A stretch of DNA of 64,000 bases from NCBI RefSeq assembly GCF_014269035.2, contig NZ_JABWRP020000010.1:124001-188000 (forward strand), given 5' to 3'. Both the position numbers and the translations under genes were made by a program. Positions 10,927 through 20,681 of the stretch are shown here, piece after piece. The notes under the pieces were generated by a model. It was not told the origin of the DNA, did not search any database, and saw only the letters and a list, made by a program, of their open reading frames with translations. Within the stretch, counting starts at the first letter, position 1; each line of letters begins with the position of its first letter. Origin of the DNA: Pseudomonas vlassakiae. Its GTDB lineage: Bacteria > Pseudomonadota > Gammaproteobacteria > Pseudomonadales > Pseudomonadaceae.

Positions 10927-10968
10927 CGGGATTTCCCCTCAGACGGTTGTTTCACGGGCACCTTCGAG

Positions 10969-10997
10969 CATCCGGGGGCGCTGGGCGCCCTCGGATG
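10969..10997 (-). repeat. Intercistronic stem-loop downstream of aatJ (first)
   Basis: Inverted repeat with arms CATCCGGGGGCGC and GCGCCCTCGGATG (one mismatch) between aatJ and aatQ. It is placed to stabilise the aatJ part of the mRNA or reduce read-through into aatQMP. Confidence 0.55.
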
Positions 10998-11016
10998 AAA
11001 GGTTAGACACTAATGG

Positions 11017-11058
11017 GTGGCCTGCAGGATTGATTCGCGCTAGCGAGCAGCAGGCCAC
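11017..11058 (-). repeat. Intercistronic stem-loop downstream of aatJ (second)
   Basis: Second inverted repeat, arms GTGGCCTGC (11017-11025) and GCAGGCCAC (11050-11058), exact over 9 bp with a 24-nt loop. It lies 14 bp past the aatJ stop codon. Confidence 0.5.
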
Positions 11059-11071
11059 GAACTGCTGAGGA

Positions 11072-11989
11072 TCAGGACTTCTTCTCGTCGGCGGCCTTGT
11101 CGGTCGGCTCGGCGATCAGTTTCTTCAGCTCGTCGCTCATCTGGAAGTTCAGGTTGAGGCCCTTTGGCGGGATCGGCTGAGTGAACCACTTGTCGTAGCT
11201 CTTGTTGACTTCGCCCGATTTGAAGTACGCGACGATGGCGTCATCGACCGCTTTCTTGAAGGCCGGGTCATCCTTGCGCACCATGCAGCCGTAGATTTCG
11301 TACGACTGCGGGGTACCGGTAATGACCCAGTCCTTTGGATTGCGCGCCTTGGCCATCTCACCGGCGAGCAGGGCGTCGTCCATCATGAAGGCCACGGCGC
11401 GGCCGCTTTCGAGCATGTTGAAGGCTTCACCGTGGTCCTTCGCGGAAATCACGTTCATCTTCATCTGCTTGTCGGCGTTCATGGCCTTGAGCAGGCGCTC
11501 GGAGGTGGTACCGGCGGTAGTCACCACGTTCTTGCCGGCCAGGTCCGGGAAGTCCTTGTAGGAAGGCTGACCGTCCTTGACCTTGGTCAGCAGGCGGGTG
11601 CCGACTTCGAAGATGCCGACCGAGAAGCCGACTTGCTGCTGGCGCTCGACGTTGTTGGTGGTGGAGCCGCACTCAAGGTCGACGGTGCCGTTCTGCACCA
11701 GCGGGATGCGGGTCTGGGAAGTAACGAGGTTGTACTTGACCTTGATGTCGGTACCCAGTTGTTTTTTCAGGGCATCGACCACGGCCAGCTGGATGTCGTG
11801 GGAGTAGCCCACGGGCGTTTGACCGCCGGCCAGATAGGAAAATGGAATCGAAGAGTCGCGGTGGCCCAGGGTGATGGTGCCCGAGTCCTTGATCTTCTTC
11901 AGGGTGCCGGTCAGTTCTTCGGCCATAACTGGCGAAGCGATGATCGCGGCGGCGATGGTTGCGCCCAACAGATGACGAACGATGCGCAT
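11072..11989 (-). CDS. aatJ: Periplasmic glutamate/aspartate-binding protein
   Basis: Substrate-binding protein of the acidic amino acid importer (GltI/AatJ type), 305 residues. The start MRIVRHLLGAT at 11989 follows AGGAAAATTTG and opens a classical signal peptide that should be cleaved after SPVMA; an upstream ATG at 12049 is rejected. The ligand-binding domain begins GTLKKIKDSGTITLGHRD and contains the GltI-like stretch DLECGSTTNN. It is the first gene of the aatJQMP-aauSR cluster and is preceded by a sigma-54 promoter and two AauR-type dyads. Confidence 0.95.
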   Translation of the reverse strand: MRIVRHLLGATIAAAIIASPVMAEELTGTLKKIKDSGTITLGHRDSSIPFSYLAGGQTPVGYSHDIQLAVVDALKKQLGTDIKVKYNLVTSQTRIPLVQNGTVDLECGSTTNNVERQQQVGFSVGIFEVGTRLLTKVKDGQPSYKDFPDLAGKNVVTTAGTTSERLLKAMNADKQMKMNVISAKDHGEAFNMLESGRAVAFMMDDALLAGEMAKARNPKDWVITGTPQSYEIYGCMVRKDDPAFKKAVDDAIVAYFKSGEVNKSYDKWFTQPIPPKGLNLNFQMSDELKKLIAEPTDKAADEKKS

Positions 11990-12090
11990 CAAATTTTCCT
12001 CGACGTGTTTGTTTTTTTTATGGAGCCGTTGGCGGACTCTTTCGTTCAACGAATACCGCTAGAAGCGATTGCATTCGGCTACCAAGTGTA

Positions 12091-12107
12091 GAGCATGAGT
12101 CGTGCCA
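12091..12107 (-). promoter_or_regulatory. Sigma-54 promoter of aatJ
   Basis: On the minus strand the sequence reads TGGCACGACTCATGCTC from 12107 to 12091. The invariant GG (12106-12105) and GC (12094-12093) are separated by exactly 10 nt, as in the -24/-12 consensus TGGCACG-N4-TTGC. The predicted transcription start is near 12081, giving a leader of about 90 nt before aatJ. This fits control by the sigma-54 activator AauR encoded in the same cluster. Confidence 0.8.
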
Positions 12108-12185
12108 AGCTCTGGGACCGATCATAACGCCCTGTGTTTACAGGATGGCAATGGCTGTGGGCACTATTTGCCACCCGGTTGCGCA

Positions 12186-12199
12186 TGCGGATTTCCGAA
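12186..12199. promoter_or_regulatory. AauR-type binding site, imperfect copy
   Basis: TGCGG-ATTT-CCGAA, differing at two positions of the left half from the TTCGG-N4-CCGAA dyad reported for AauR. It lies about 80 bp upstream of the -24 element, a usual place for an enhancer site. Confidence 0.6.
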
Positions 12200-12216
12200 T
12201 GAATGGGCATGGGCTG

Positions 12217-12230
12217 TTCGGAAATCCGAA
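12217..12230. promoter_or_regulatory. AauR-type binding site, perfect copy
   Basis: TTCGG-AAAT-CCGAA is an exact match to the AauR dyad consensus. It is centred 31 bp from the first copy (about three helical turns), so two dimers could bind the same DNA face. It lies about 110 bp upstream of the aatJ -24 element and about 120 bp upstream of the divergent NEL gene. Confidence 0.75.
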
Positions 12231-12346
12231 TGGGTGGGCGGGTTCGCCATAGCTGGGTTTGCAGGCCCATGCGCTGGCATTGGATACCACCTGGCCGCTA
12301 AAGGGCGATGCTCTCATGGCGCTTTCCTTCCCTGGAGAGCGCAATC

Positions 12347-15300
12347 GTGAATGGCACTGCTATTTTTCCCAATGGCTCGGTCGACCACCTGATCGCCCGC
12401 CAATTGCCGTCCTGGCTGACAGGCGCCGCAACCGAACATCGTGATGGGTATCAACGGGCGTTGCTGGCCCAGCAGGCGGCGGCTGATCGCCTGCAGCAGG
12501 TGCTGCGACAGATACCTGCCCTTGACGATTTTGCGCTGGTGCAGCTCAGGCAGGCATTGCAACTGGCCGGAGCGGATCATGTCGAACCTCGGTATTGCTT
12601 TGTGGATATCAAAGAACAATTCGAGCTGCCTTCGGCATCGAAATCGCACCGGCCAACGATCACCTATCGCTCGCGGCAGACCTTGCTTGCCGCGGCCCTG
12701 CATAACTTCGATGAGGACGAAACCAGGTCCTGGCTCTTGCGTGAGGCCCAGCTGACAAGCGCTAACGGTGAAGTGCTGGACCTGTCCTTCAGGCGCTACG
12801 CCAAGTTGTGCCGTGACCTTGATATCGGTGCGAAGTACCAGGCGTTGCTCAGGAAAGTGCTGAAGCCCGCACCACCCCGGGGGCAGCCTGTAGACACCAA
12901 TCACAACGTTGTAGAGAAGCGCTTTGCGGACAGCTTGCGCACCCGCATGCGTGCGTCGGTCTATGCATCGCGGATCAAGGGGCTGATCGATGAAGCGGAT
13001 CTGCAGCGCTTGCTGGGTTTGCTCGACAGTGAGGCAGGCGTGTCAACCGCGGGAGCCCACTGGACGGCCTGCCAGCTCTACCTGTTGGGTAAACCGATGG
13101 TCGGCGTGGTGGCTTTGGAGTACCGGCCAGTGGCGGGTGGCGAGCTTGACGAGGTGACCTTGTGGATCCCGGGCGACCCCGTTCGGGAATTGCAGTCTCA
13201 CGACACCTGGGCTGCCGCCTATGATGCTTTGGCAGTGCAGTTGCGTGATCCGGCCTACCGCGCCTTCTTCCACCGTTTCGTCAAGGCAGAAGACCTGCAT
13301 GATTTTGCCCGGCACTTTGCTGATGCCGTGAAAAGAGCGGGGGCTCATGCGCCGCCGCAACTGGATGGGCGCAGTTTCGCCCTGGAGCGAGACCTGTTTG
13401 CTTTCCTAGGGGCCGAGCAGGTCCAGAAGCTCTTCGCCGATGCAGCGTTCATGGCGGTGCCCAAGGATATCGAGGATCGTAAGCGCCGGCATGAGCGTTT
13501 GAACCGCATGCTCAATGCCGGGCTGGATCTGCTCAACATGGCGGCGTTCTTTGTGCCCGTGGTTGGCGAGCTCATGTTGGCGGTGAATGCCGCGCAGTTG
13601 CTGGATGAAGTCTACGAGGGCTATGAAGCCTGGCGCTTGGGCGACCGGGCAGCGGCAGTCGACCACCTCTTCAGTGTCGCCGGGAGCGTGGCGCTGGGTG
13701 TCGCCAGCGCCGGTGTGATCCACGCCGTGCGGCAAGCGCCTTTCATCGACCAGCTGGTGCCTCAAGTGATGGACCACGGTGGCGTGAGGCTCCGCAAAGG
13801 CCAGACTGCAGCCCAGTTCGAGAGTGTCCCGTCGTCCCTGTTGCAGGGGCTGGATGCCGATCGCTTCGCGGATATGCTCTCGACAGAGGCCAGTACGCTG
13901 ATGCGCGTGACCGGCCTTGGGCCTGAGCAGATGCGGCGTCTGTGCGTCGAGGGCGCGCCTGTTCCAGCGCGCCTGCTGGACATGCACGCACGGCTGAAAC
14001 TGCACGCCAGCGAGCCGCTGCTCAACGGCACAGCGTTCGAGCAGCAGCTTGCCAGCCTGCGCCAGGTGCCCAGCGCAGACCAGACCTTGCTCATCCGCGC
14101 GTTCAAAGGGCTTACCCCGGACGCTGCGCAGGAAATCATCGAACACACCAGCAGCGAGCAACTGCAGGCTCTGCGCAGTACGCAGCGGCCGCCGTTGAGC
14201 ATGGCGGAGCGGGCACGTCGCTATCTGCGTGAAAATCGGCTCGACAAGGCCGGGCTGGGCATAGCCCTGGGCGGGCTGGCCAACACCGACACTGAGCGCC
14301 TGGTGCTGGGCCTGGTCGATCACCATGTGCCATGGCCCGCTTCGGTTCGCGTGGAACTGCGCGCCGGCAAACTGGATGGGCTGCTGCTGTTCGCCAGCCG
14401 CAACAACCAGGCTTCGCAGGTCCGCACCCTCATCAGGCATGAGCGGGGCTACGCCATGGCCGAGGCAGCGGGGGAGCCGCCGACGACCTTGCTGCAGGCC
14501 GTGTTGCGCTGCCTGGACGGGCAACAGAAAACGGCACTGGGGCATCCGTCGCTGCAGGTCGTGCAGTTACGTGACTGGTTGCTTGAAACCCTCGCCGCGC
14601 AACGTGAGTTGTCTGCCAAGCTAGTCGGGCTGGCGCCGGAAGGTCATCGTGTGCGTCCACCGCGGCGGTTCGCCGACGGGCGACTGGGCTACCGGCTCAA
14701 TGGCGCCAGCGGTGAAAGCAGCCAGCAGGCAATCCGGCGCGGCATCCATCAGATATTCCCCACGCTCAGCGAGCTGCAACTCGATGCCTACCTGAATGCC
14801 GTGCGCCAGCGAGGCGAAAGCTTGTGGGATCATTACACGACGCTGCAGCGTCAACTGAATGAGCTGCGCGATGTGCTGCAGCAATGGCAATCCGATTGGC
14901 AAAACCCCATCGATGCCATTCGCCGCCGGCGCGTCGCTGATACCCTGCGACGAAGCTGGCGGCGCAAGCTGGTCGATGACAACGACCATTATGAACTGCG
15001 CATCGATGGCGAGCGCGTCGCTCAGTTGCCGACCTTGCCGCCGGGCATCAGCTTCGTCCACGTACAGCGCCTGGCCTTGCGCAACATGCAGCTGCAGCGC
15101 ATCGATGCGGCATTCCTGCGCCTGTTTCCCAACCTGGTCGAACTCGACCTCAGCGGCAACCACCTCACCCAGCTCCCCGAGGGCATCGAGCATCTTTCCC
15201 GGCTGCGCAGGCTCGACCTGGGCAATAACCAGATCGTCCTGGATGACGCCGGCAGCCAGCGGCTGGCCGGCCTGCGCCGCCTGTACAGCCTTAACCTCAG

Positions 15301-16483
15301 CTTCAATCTGCTTGGCGACGCTCCAGGTCTGTCGGCATTGCACCATGTACGGGAAATCAGCTTGCGTGGCACTGGCCAGGTCGACCTGGGCAGGGTCATC
15401 GAGAACCTGCCATTGCTGGCGCATGCCGATCTGCGTGACAACCGCATCAGCGAGCTGCACCAGGAGGTGCGAGGGCTGCGCCAACGTCTGAGGCAGCTGA
15501 ACCTGCACGACAATCCTTTGGATGAACGCAGTGCAGCACTTCATGATGAGGCCCACGGCGTCACCGATAGCCGAGCCAGGGGCGGTGCGGCCTATGTTCA
15601 TGCAGCGGTCACCGCCGATACCCGTACCACCTGGGTGGGCCGCCAGGAGCCGGGGCTGCGTGCACAACGTGAAGCCACCTGGGACCGTTTGCGAGAAGAG
15701 CCGGGTTCCGCGGGGCTGTTCACGTTTCTCGCCGACTTCGCCGAAAGCGAAGACTTCGAAGCGCAGCCGCGCCACTATCGGCGTCGAGTGTGGCGGCTGC
15801 TGAACGCTTGCGAAAGCAATGAGGTGCTGCGCGAACAGGTCTTTCGCGAGGCCGAAGCGCCGCGCAGTTGTGAGGACCGTCTATTGATCATGCTCAACCA
15901 GATGGAGGTGGCGATCCTCGTTCATGAGGGTATCGACGGCGTGCCCGTGGCAGTGCGCGCCAGCCGTTTGCTGCGCCTGGGCAGGCAACTGCATCGTCTG
16001 GACCTGCTCGATACGATTGCGACGCGGCATGTTAACAGGTTGCGTGCGGCATCCGTGGTGAGGGTCGACGAGATCGAGATACGTTTGTACTACCGTACAC
16101 GGCTTGCCGGGGCGCTTGATCTGCCGGTTGCTCCAGACGAGATGCACTATGAGGCATTTGCCCGCGTCACGCCGGCCGATCTGGCGCAGGCACAGCTGGA
16201 AGTGGTGCGTTCGGATACCGATATCGGCATGCTGGATGCGCTGGCACGGCGACCTTTCTGGCAGGCCTACCTGCGCGAGACCTATCCAGAACGTTTCGAA
16301 AGCTTTCACGCTCCCTTCCATGAGCGGCTGGAGGCGCTTGAAACAACGGCCAGGGAGGCGCAGGAAGGCGCGTACGTCGAGCAGGTGGGAAGCCTGATGC
16401 GCGAGCATGAAACCGAAGAGGCGGCCATGATCCGCAACCTGACCACCGAGGTATGGGCGAATGCCCGAGGGTCTCGTGACTGA
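12347..16483 (+). CDS. Toxin-like protein with leucine-rich repeats and NEL-type E3 ubiquitin ligase domain
   Basis: Giant protein, about 1378 residues. An N-terminal region of about 900 residues resembles the dermonecrotic-toxin-like part common in Pseudomonas (hydrophobic segment AAFFVPVVGELMLAVNA near 400). Leucine-rich repeats follow at about 905-1065 (LVELDLSGNHLTQLPEGI). The C-terminal domain (about 1090-1378) matches the bacterial NEL ubiquitin ligases of IpaH/SspH effectors: the catalytic Cys-x-Asp is in SCEDRLLIMLNQM (Cys about 1175, codon 15869-15871), with VDEIEIRLYYRTRL and MREHETEEAAMIRNLTTEV downstream. The GTG at 12347 has GGAG 9 nt upstream; an ATG at 12308 is in frame but has a poor site. 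No signal peptide or secretion genes are visible. A eukaryotic host target is inferred. Confidence 0.88.
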   Translation: MNGTAIFPNGSVDHLIARQLPSWLTGAATEHRDGYQRALLAQQAAADRLQQVLRQIPALDDFALVQLRQALQLAGADHVEPRYCFVDIKEQFELPSASKSHRPTITYRSRQTLLAAALHNFDEDETRSWLLREAQLTSANGEVLDLSFRRYAKLCRDLDIGAKYQALLRKVLKPAPPRGQPVDTNHNVVEKRFADSLRTRMRASVYASRIKGLIDEADLQRLLGLLDSEAGVSTAGAHWTACQLYLLGKPMVGVVALEYRPVAGGELDEVTLWIPGDPVRELQSHDTWAAAYDALAVQLRDPAYRAFFHRFVKAEDLHDFARHFADAVKRAGAHAPPQLDGRSFALERDLFAFLGAEQVQKLFADAAFMAVPKDIEDRKRRHERLNRMLNAGLDLLNMAAFFVPVVGELMLAVNAAQLLDEVYEGYEAWRLGDRAAAVDHLFSVAGSVALGVASAGVIHAVRQAPFIDQLVPQVMDHGGVRLRKGQTAAQFESVPSSLLQGLDADRFADMLSTEASTLMRVTGLGPEQMRRLCVEGAPVPARLLDMHARLKLHASEPLLNGTAFEQQLASLRQVPSADQTLLIRAFKGLTPDAAQEIIEHTSSEQLQALRSTQRPPLSMAERARRYLRENRLDKAGLGIALGGLANTDTERLVLGLVDHHVPWPASVRVELRAGKLDGLLLFASRNNQASQVRTLIRHERGYAMAEAAGEPPTTLLQAVLRCLDGQQKTALGHPSLQVVQLRDWLLETLAAQRELSAKLVGLAPEGHRVRPPRRFADGRLGYRLNGASGESSQQAIRRGIHQIFPTLSELQLDAYLNAVRQRGESLWDHYTTLQRQLNELRDVLQQWQSDWQNPIDAIRRRRVADTLRRSWRRKLVDDNDHYELRIDGERVAQLPTLPPGISFVHVQRLALRNMQLQRIDAAFLRLFPNLVELDLSGNHLTQLPEGIEHLSRLRRLDLGNNQIVLDDAGSQRLAGLRRLYSLNLSFNLLGDAPGLSALHHVREISLRGTGQVDLGRVIENLPLLAHADLRDNRISELHQEVRGLRQRLRQLNLHDNPLDERSAALHDEAHGVTDSRARGGAAYVHAAVTADTRTTWVGRQEPGLRAQREATWDRLREEPGSAGLFTFLADFAESEDFEAQPRHYRRRVWRLLNACESNEVLREQVFREAEAPRSCEDRLLIMLNQMEVAILVHEGIDGVPVAVRASRLLRLGRQLHRLDLLDTIATRHVNRLRAASVVRVDEIEIRLYYRTRLAGALDLPVAPDEMHYEAFARVTPADLAQAQLEVVRSDTDIGMLDALARRPFWQAYLRETYPERFESFHAPFHERLEALETTAREAQEGAYVEQVGSLMREHETEEAAMIRNLTTEVWANARGSRD

Positions 16484-16497
16484 GGGCCACGAGACCG
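16469..16497. terminator. Hairpin across the NEL gene stop codon
   Basis: Inverted repeat GGTCTCGTG / CACGAGACC with a short loop spans the TGA of the NEL gene and ends 8 bp before the convergent glpD stop. It has no T-tract; it may end transcription from both sides. Confidence 0.45.
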
Positions 16498-16504
16498 CTG
16501 CGCA

Positions 16505-18031
16505 TCAGGCGGCCTGCTCGTGGCCGGACTGCTGCAGGTAATGCTTCAATGCCTGCTGTTCGCCCTCGCTGGTGAACAGCCCGAGCTTGGTGCGACGCCA
16601 AAGGATATCTTCGGCGTCGCATGCCCATTCCTGACGGCGCAGATAATCCACTTCGCGGCCGAACAACCCACCGCCAATGGCCTGACCCAACTGTTCCGGG
16701 CCCTGTACGCCGTCGAGCAGTTGCCATACGCGAGACCCATAGGTCAGCACCCAGCGTTTGGCGATGTCCACCGGCAACCAGCCATGGCGCGCCAGTACCG
16801 CATCGAGCAGCGCCTGCACGGTAGTCATGTCCTCACCGCCTGGCAGTGGCGCGTTGGCCGTCCAGCTGCCGCCCATGTGCGGGAAGTGCGGCTTCAGCTC
16901 GGCCATTGCCGATTCGGCCAGCTTGCGGTAAGTGGTCAGCTTGCCACCGAATACCGACAGCAGCGGTGCCTGGCCGGCGCTGGCCGACAGCGCCAAGGTG
17001 TAGTCGCGGGTCACGGCGGACGGGTTGTCCGATTCGTCGTTGCACAGCGGGCGAACCCCGGAATAGGTGTGCACGATATCGCCGCGAACCAGTTGATGGT
17101 TGAAATGGGTGTTGACTACCTTGAGCAGGTAGTCGGTCTCCTGCTCGGTAATTGCCACCTTGGCCGGATCACCGCTGTATTCGCGGTCGGTGGTACCAAT
17201 CAGGGTGAAACGCTCGAGGTAAGGAATGCAGAAGACGATGCGTTGGTCTTCATTCTGCAGGATGTAGGCATGTTCGCCTTCGTACAGGCGCGGCACGATC
17301 AGGTGGCTGCCCTGGATCAGGCGGATGCCATAAGGCGCTTCGAGCTTGAGATCGTCCTTGATGAAGCTGGCGACCCATGGCCCGGCCGCGTTGACCAGCG
17401 CCCGGGCACGCAGGGTCTGCAAGCTGCCATCGGCGTGCTGCAGCTCCACCTGCCAGAGACCGTCCACGCGCTCGGCGCGCAGGCAGCGGGTGCGGGTGTG
17501 GATGTGTGCGCCGTTTTCACGGGCGCTCATGGCATTGAGCACCACCAGACGGGCATCGTCCACGGCGCAGTCGGCATATTCGAATCCGCGGGTGATTGCC
17601 GGCTTGAGCGGGTAGCCCGGGCCGAAGCGCAGGCTGCGCGAGGCACCCAGGCGCTTGCGCTTGCCCAGGTGGTCGTAAAGGAACAGGCCGGCCCGGATCA
17701 TCCAGGCCGGGCGCAGGTGCGGGCGGTGCGGCAGCACGAAGCGCATTGGCTTCACAATGTGCGGGGCTTTGGCCAGCAGCACTTCACGTTCGGCCAGCGC
17801 TTCGCGCACCAGGCGGAATTCGTAGTGCTCCAGGTAGCGCAGGCCACCGTGGATCAGCTTGCTGCTGGCCGAGGAGGTGTGCTGGGCCAGGTCGTCCTTC
17901 TCGCAGAGGAACACCTTGAGGCCTCGGCCGGCAGCGTCGGCAGCGATGCCCACGCCATTGATGCCACCGCCGATCACGACGAGGTCATAGCAGTCGGCAG
18001 GTGGAAGCTGGGACGAAACGGGCTGGGACAC
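16505..18031 (-). CDS. glpD: Glycerol-3-phosphate dehydrogenase (aerobic, FAD)
   Basis: Membrane-associated flavoenzyme oxidising sn-glycerol 3-phosphate to dihydroxyacetone phosphate and passing electrons to quinone, about 508 residues. The N-terminal FAD-binding motif is DLVVIGGGINGVGIAADAAG and family sequence SSASSKLIHGGLRYLE follows. The GTG at 18031 is preferred because AGGAGG (18045-18040) is 8 nt upstream; the TTG at 18037 would be only 2 nt from it. It lies apart from glpFKR with its own upstream region, which carries a GlpR-like palindrome. Confidence 0.95.
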   Translation of the reverse strand: MSQPVSSQLPPADCYDLVVIGGGINGVGIAADAAGRGLKVFLCEKDDLAQHTSSASSKLIHGGLRYLEHYEFRLVREALAEREVLLAKAPHIVKPMRFVLPHRPHLRPAWMIRAGLFLYDHLGKRKRLGASRSLRFGPGYPLKPAITRGFEYADCAVDDARLVVLNAMSARENGAHIHTRTRCLRAERVDGLWQVELQHADGSLQTLRARALVNAAGPWVASFIKDDLKLEAPYGIRLIQGSHLIVPRLYEGEHAYILQNEDQRIVFCIPYLERFTLIGTTDREYSGDPAKVAITEQETDYLLKVVNTHFNHQLVRGDIVHTYSGVRPLCNDESDNPSAVTRDYTLALSASAGQAPLLSVFGGKLTTYRKLAESAMAELKPHFPHMGGSWTANAPLPGGEDMTTVQALLDAVLARHGWLPVDIAKRWVLTYGSRVWQLLDGVQGPEQLGQAIGGGLFGREVDYLRRQEWACDAEDILWRRTKLGLFTSEGEQQALKHYLQQSGHEQAA

Positions 18032-18065
18032 GGGCAAGGCCTCCTGGGCTGTTCACATCGAATAT

Positions 18066-18082
18066 GAACATTAATGTTCGTT
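18066..18082. promoter_or_regulatory. GlpR-like operator upstream of glpD
   Basis: Perfect palindrome GAACATTAATGTTC (18066-18079). Reading into the flank, AATGTTCGTT (18073-18082) matches all ten positions of the E. coli GlpR half-site WATKTTCGWW. It lies about 35-50 bp upstream of the glpD start, where a bound repressor would block transcription. A weaker half-site lies near 18157-18166. Confidence 0.65.
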
Positions 18083-18201
18083 TCCGAAAATACTAGCGCA
18101 ACATGAAGCCGGTCGCCAGTCAGTCCTTATAGAAAAAACTGATCAGATGACAAGAAAGTGAACATTTACGAAAATTCTGGGTGATCGGTTTGAGGTATTT
18201 T

Positions 18202-18251
18202 GCGTCTGCAAGACCGAGCGCCGCGCGGGCGGCGCTCGATCTTACAGGCGC
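18202..18251. repeat. Solo palindromic repeat (REP-like)
   Basis: Inverted repeat of about 22 bp per arm with three mismatches; its centre is GAGCGCCG-CGCGGGC-GGCGCTC. It matches the outer end of the long composite elements at 31990-32267 and 54698-54977. It lies just past the glpR stop codon, so it may also act as a transcription stop between glpR and glpD. Confidence 0.8.
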
Positions 18252-18282
18252 TAAAAGGCTTATGGCATGCGCCCAGAGGCCC

Positions 18283-19038
18283 TCACACCACCTCAAGCCG
18301 AATCTTGTACTGGTTCAGCAATTGAGTGAGGGCAGGCGCAGGTGCCTGGTCGGTCACCAGGCAGTCGACCAGGCTGATCGACCCCAGGCGCACCATGGCG
18401 TTGCGCCCGAACTTGCTGGAGTCGGCGGCCAGCACGACCTGGCGGGCATTGGCGATGATCGCCTGGGAAACCCGTACTTCCTGATAATCGAAATCGAGCA
18501 GGCTACCGTCCTCATCGATGCCGCTGATGCCGACCAGGGCGAAATCAACCTTGAACTGGTTGATGAAGTCGACGCTGGCCTGGCCCACCACGCCGCCATC
18601 ACGACGGACAGTGCCGCCGGCTACCAGCACCTCGAAGTCATCCTTGGCGGCGAGAATCGCGGCCACATGCAGGTTGTTGGTGATGACTTTGAGGTGGTTG
18701 TGGTTGAGCAATGCCCGGGCAATCGATTCGGTGGTGGTGCCGATGTTGATGAACAATGAGGCATGGTCGGGAATCTGCCGCGCCACCGCTTCGGCGATGC
18801 GTTGTTTTTCATCGCGCATCTGGTCGGCGCGCATGGCATAGGCGGTGTTCTCGATGCTCGAATCATAGGCCGCACCGCCATGGTAGCGGCGCAGCAGGTT
18901 GAGTTCGGCGAGCTGGTTGATGTCGCGGCGGATGGTTTGCGGTGTGACGACGAACAGCTGCGCCATTTCTTCGATACTGACGTAGCCGCGATCGCGCACC
19001 AGTTCGAGGATTTGTTGTTGGCGTGGGTGCAGATTCAT
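18283..19038 (-). CDS. glpR: DeoR-family glycerol-3-phosphate regulon repressor
   Basis: Repressor of the glp genes, released by glycerol 3-phosphate in E. coli; 251 residues. The N-terminal DeoR helix-turn-helix reads [23 protein letters not shown], split around residue 25, and the C-terminal DeoR sensor domain follows ([14 protein letters not shown]). The start MNLHPRQQQ at 19038 follows AAAGGAC; an upstream in-frame start at 19074 lacks homology. It lies between glpK and glpD on the same strand. Confidence 0.94.
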   Translation of the reverse strand: MNLHPRQQQILELVRDRGYVSIEEMAQLFVVTPQTIRRDINQLAELNLLRRYHGGAAYDSSIENTAYAMRADQMRDEKQRIAEAVARQIPDHASLFINIGTTTESIARALLNHNHLKVITNNLHVAAILAAKDDFEVLVAGGTVRRDGGVVGQASVDFINQFKVDFALVGISGIDEDGSLLDFDYQEVRVSQAIIANARQVVLAADSSKFGRNAMVRLGSISLVDCLVTDQAPAPALTQLLNQYKIRLEVV

Positions 19039-19139
19039 GGGCGGTCCTTTGGGGCTGCCGAGCAAATTCTGCAATGATGCCGTAGGAAGGGGATGACGGC
19101 CAGTAGACCAGTGGGGCCGCGTGGCGGCCCCGGCCTGAT

Positions 19140-20681
<1,542 letters not shown>

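Noticed and set aside
9526..10998. A 490-residue plus-strand frame rich in His and Gln
   Set aside because: Antisense to aatM and aatQ, which have complete permease motifs and coupled starts.
14621..15775. A 384-residue minus-strand frame inside the NEL gene
   Set aside because: Shadow of the leucine-rich repeat coding sequence; no own ribosome site or domain.
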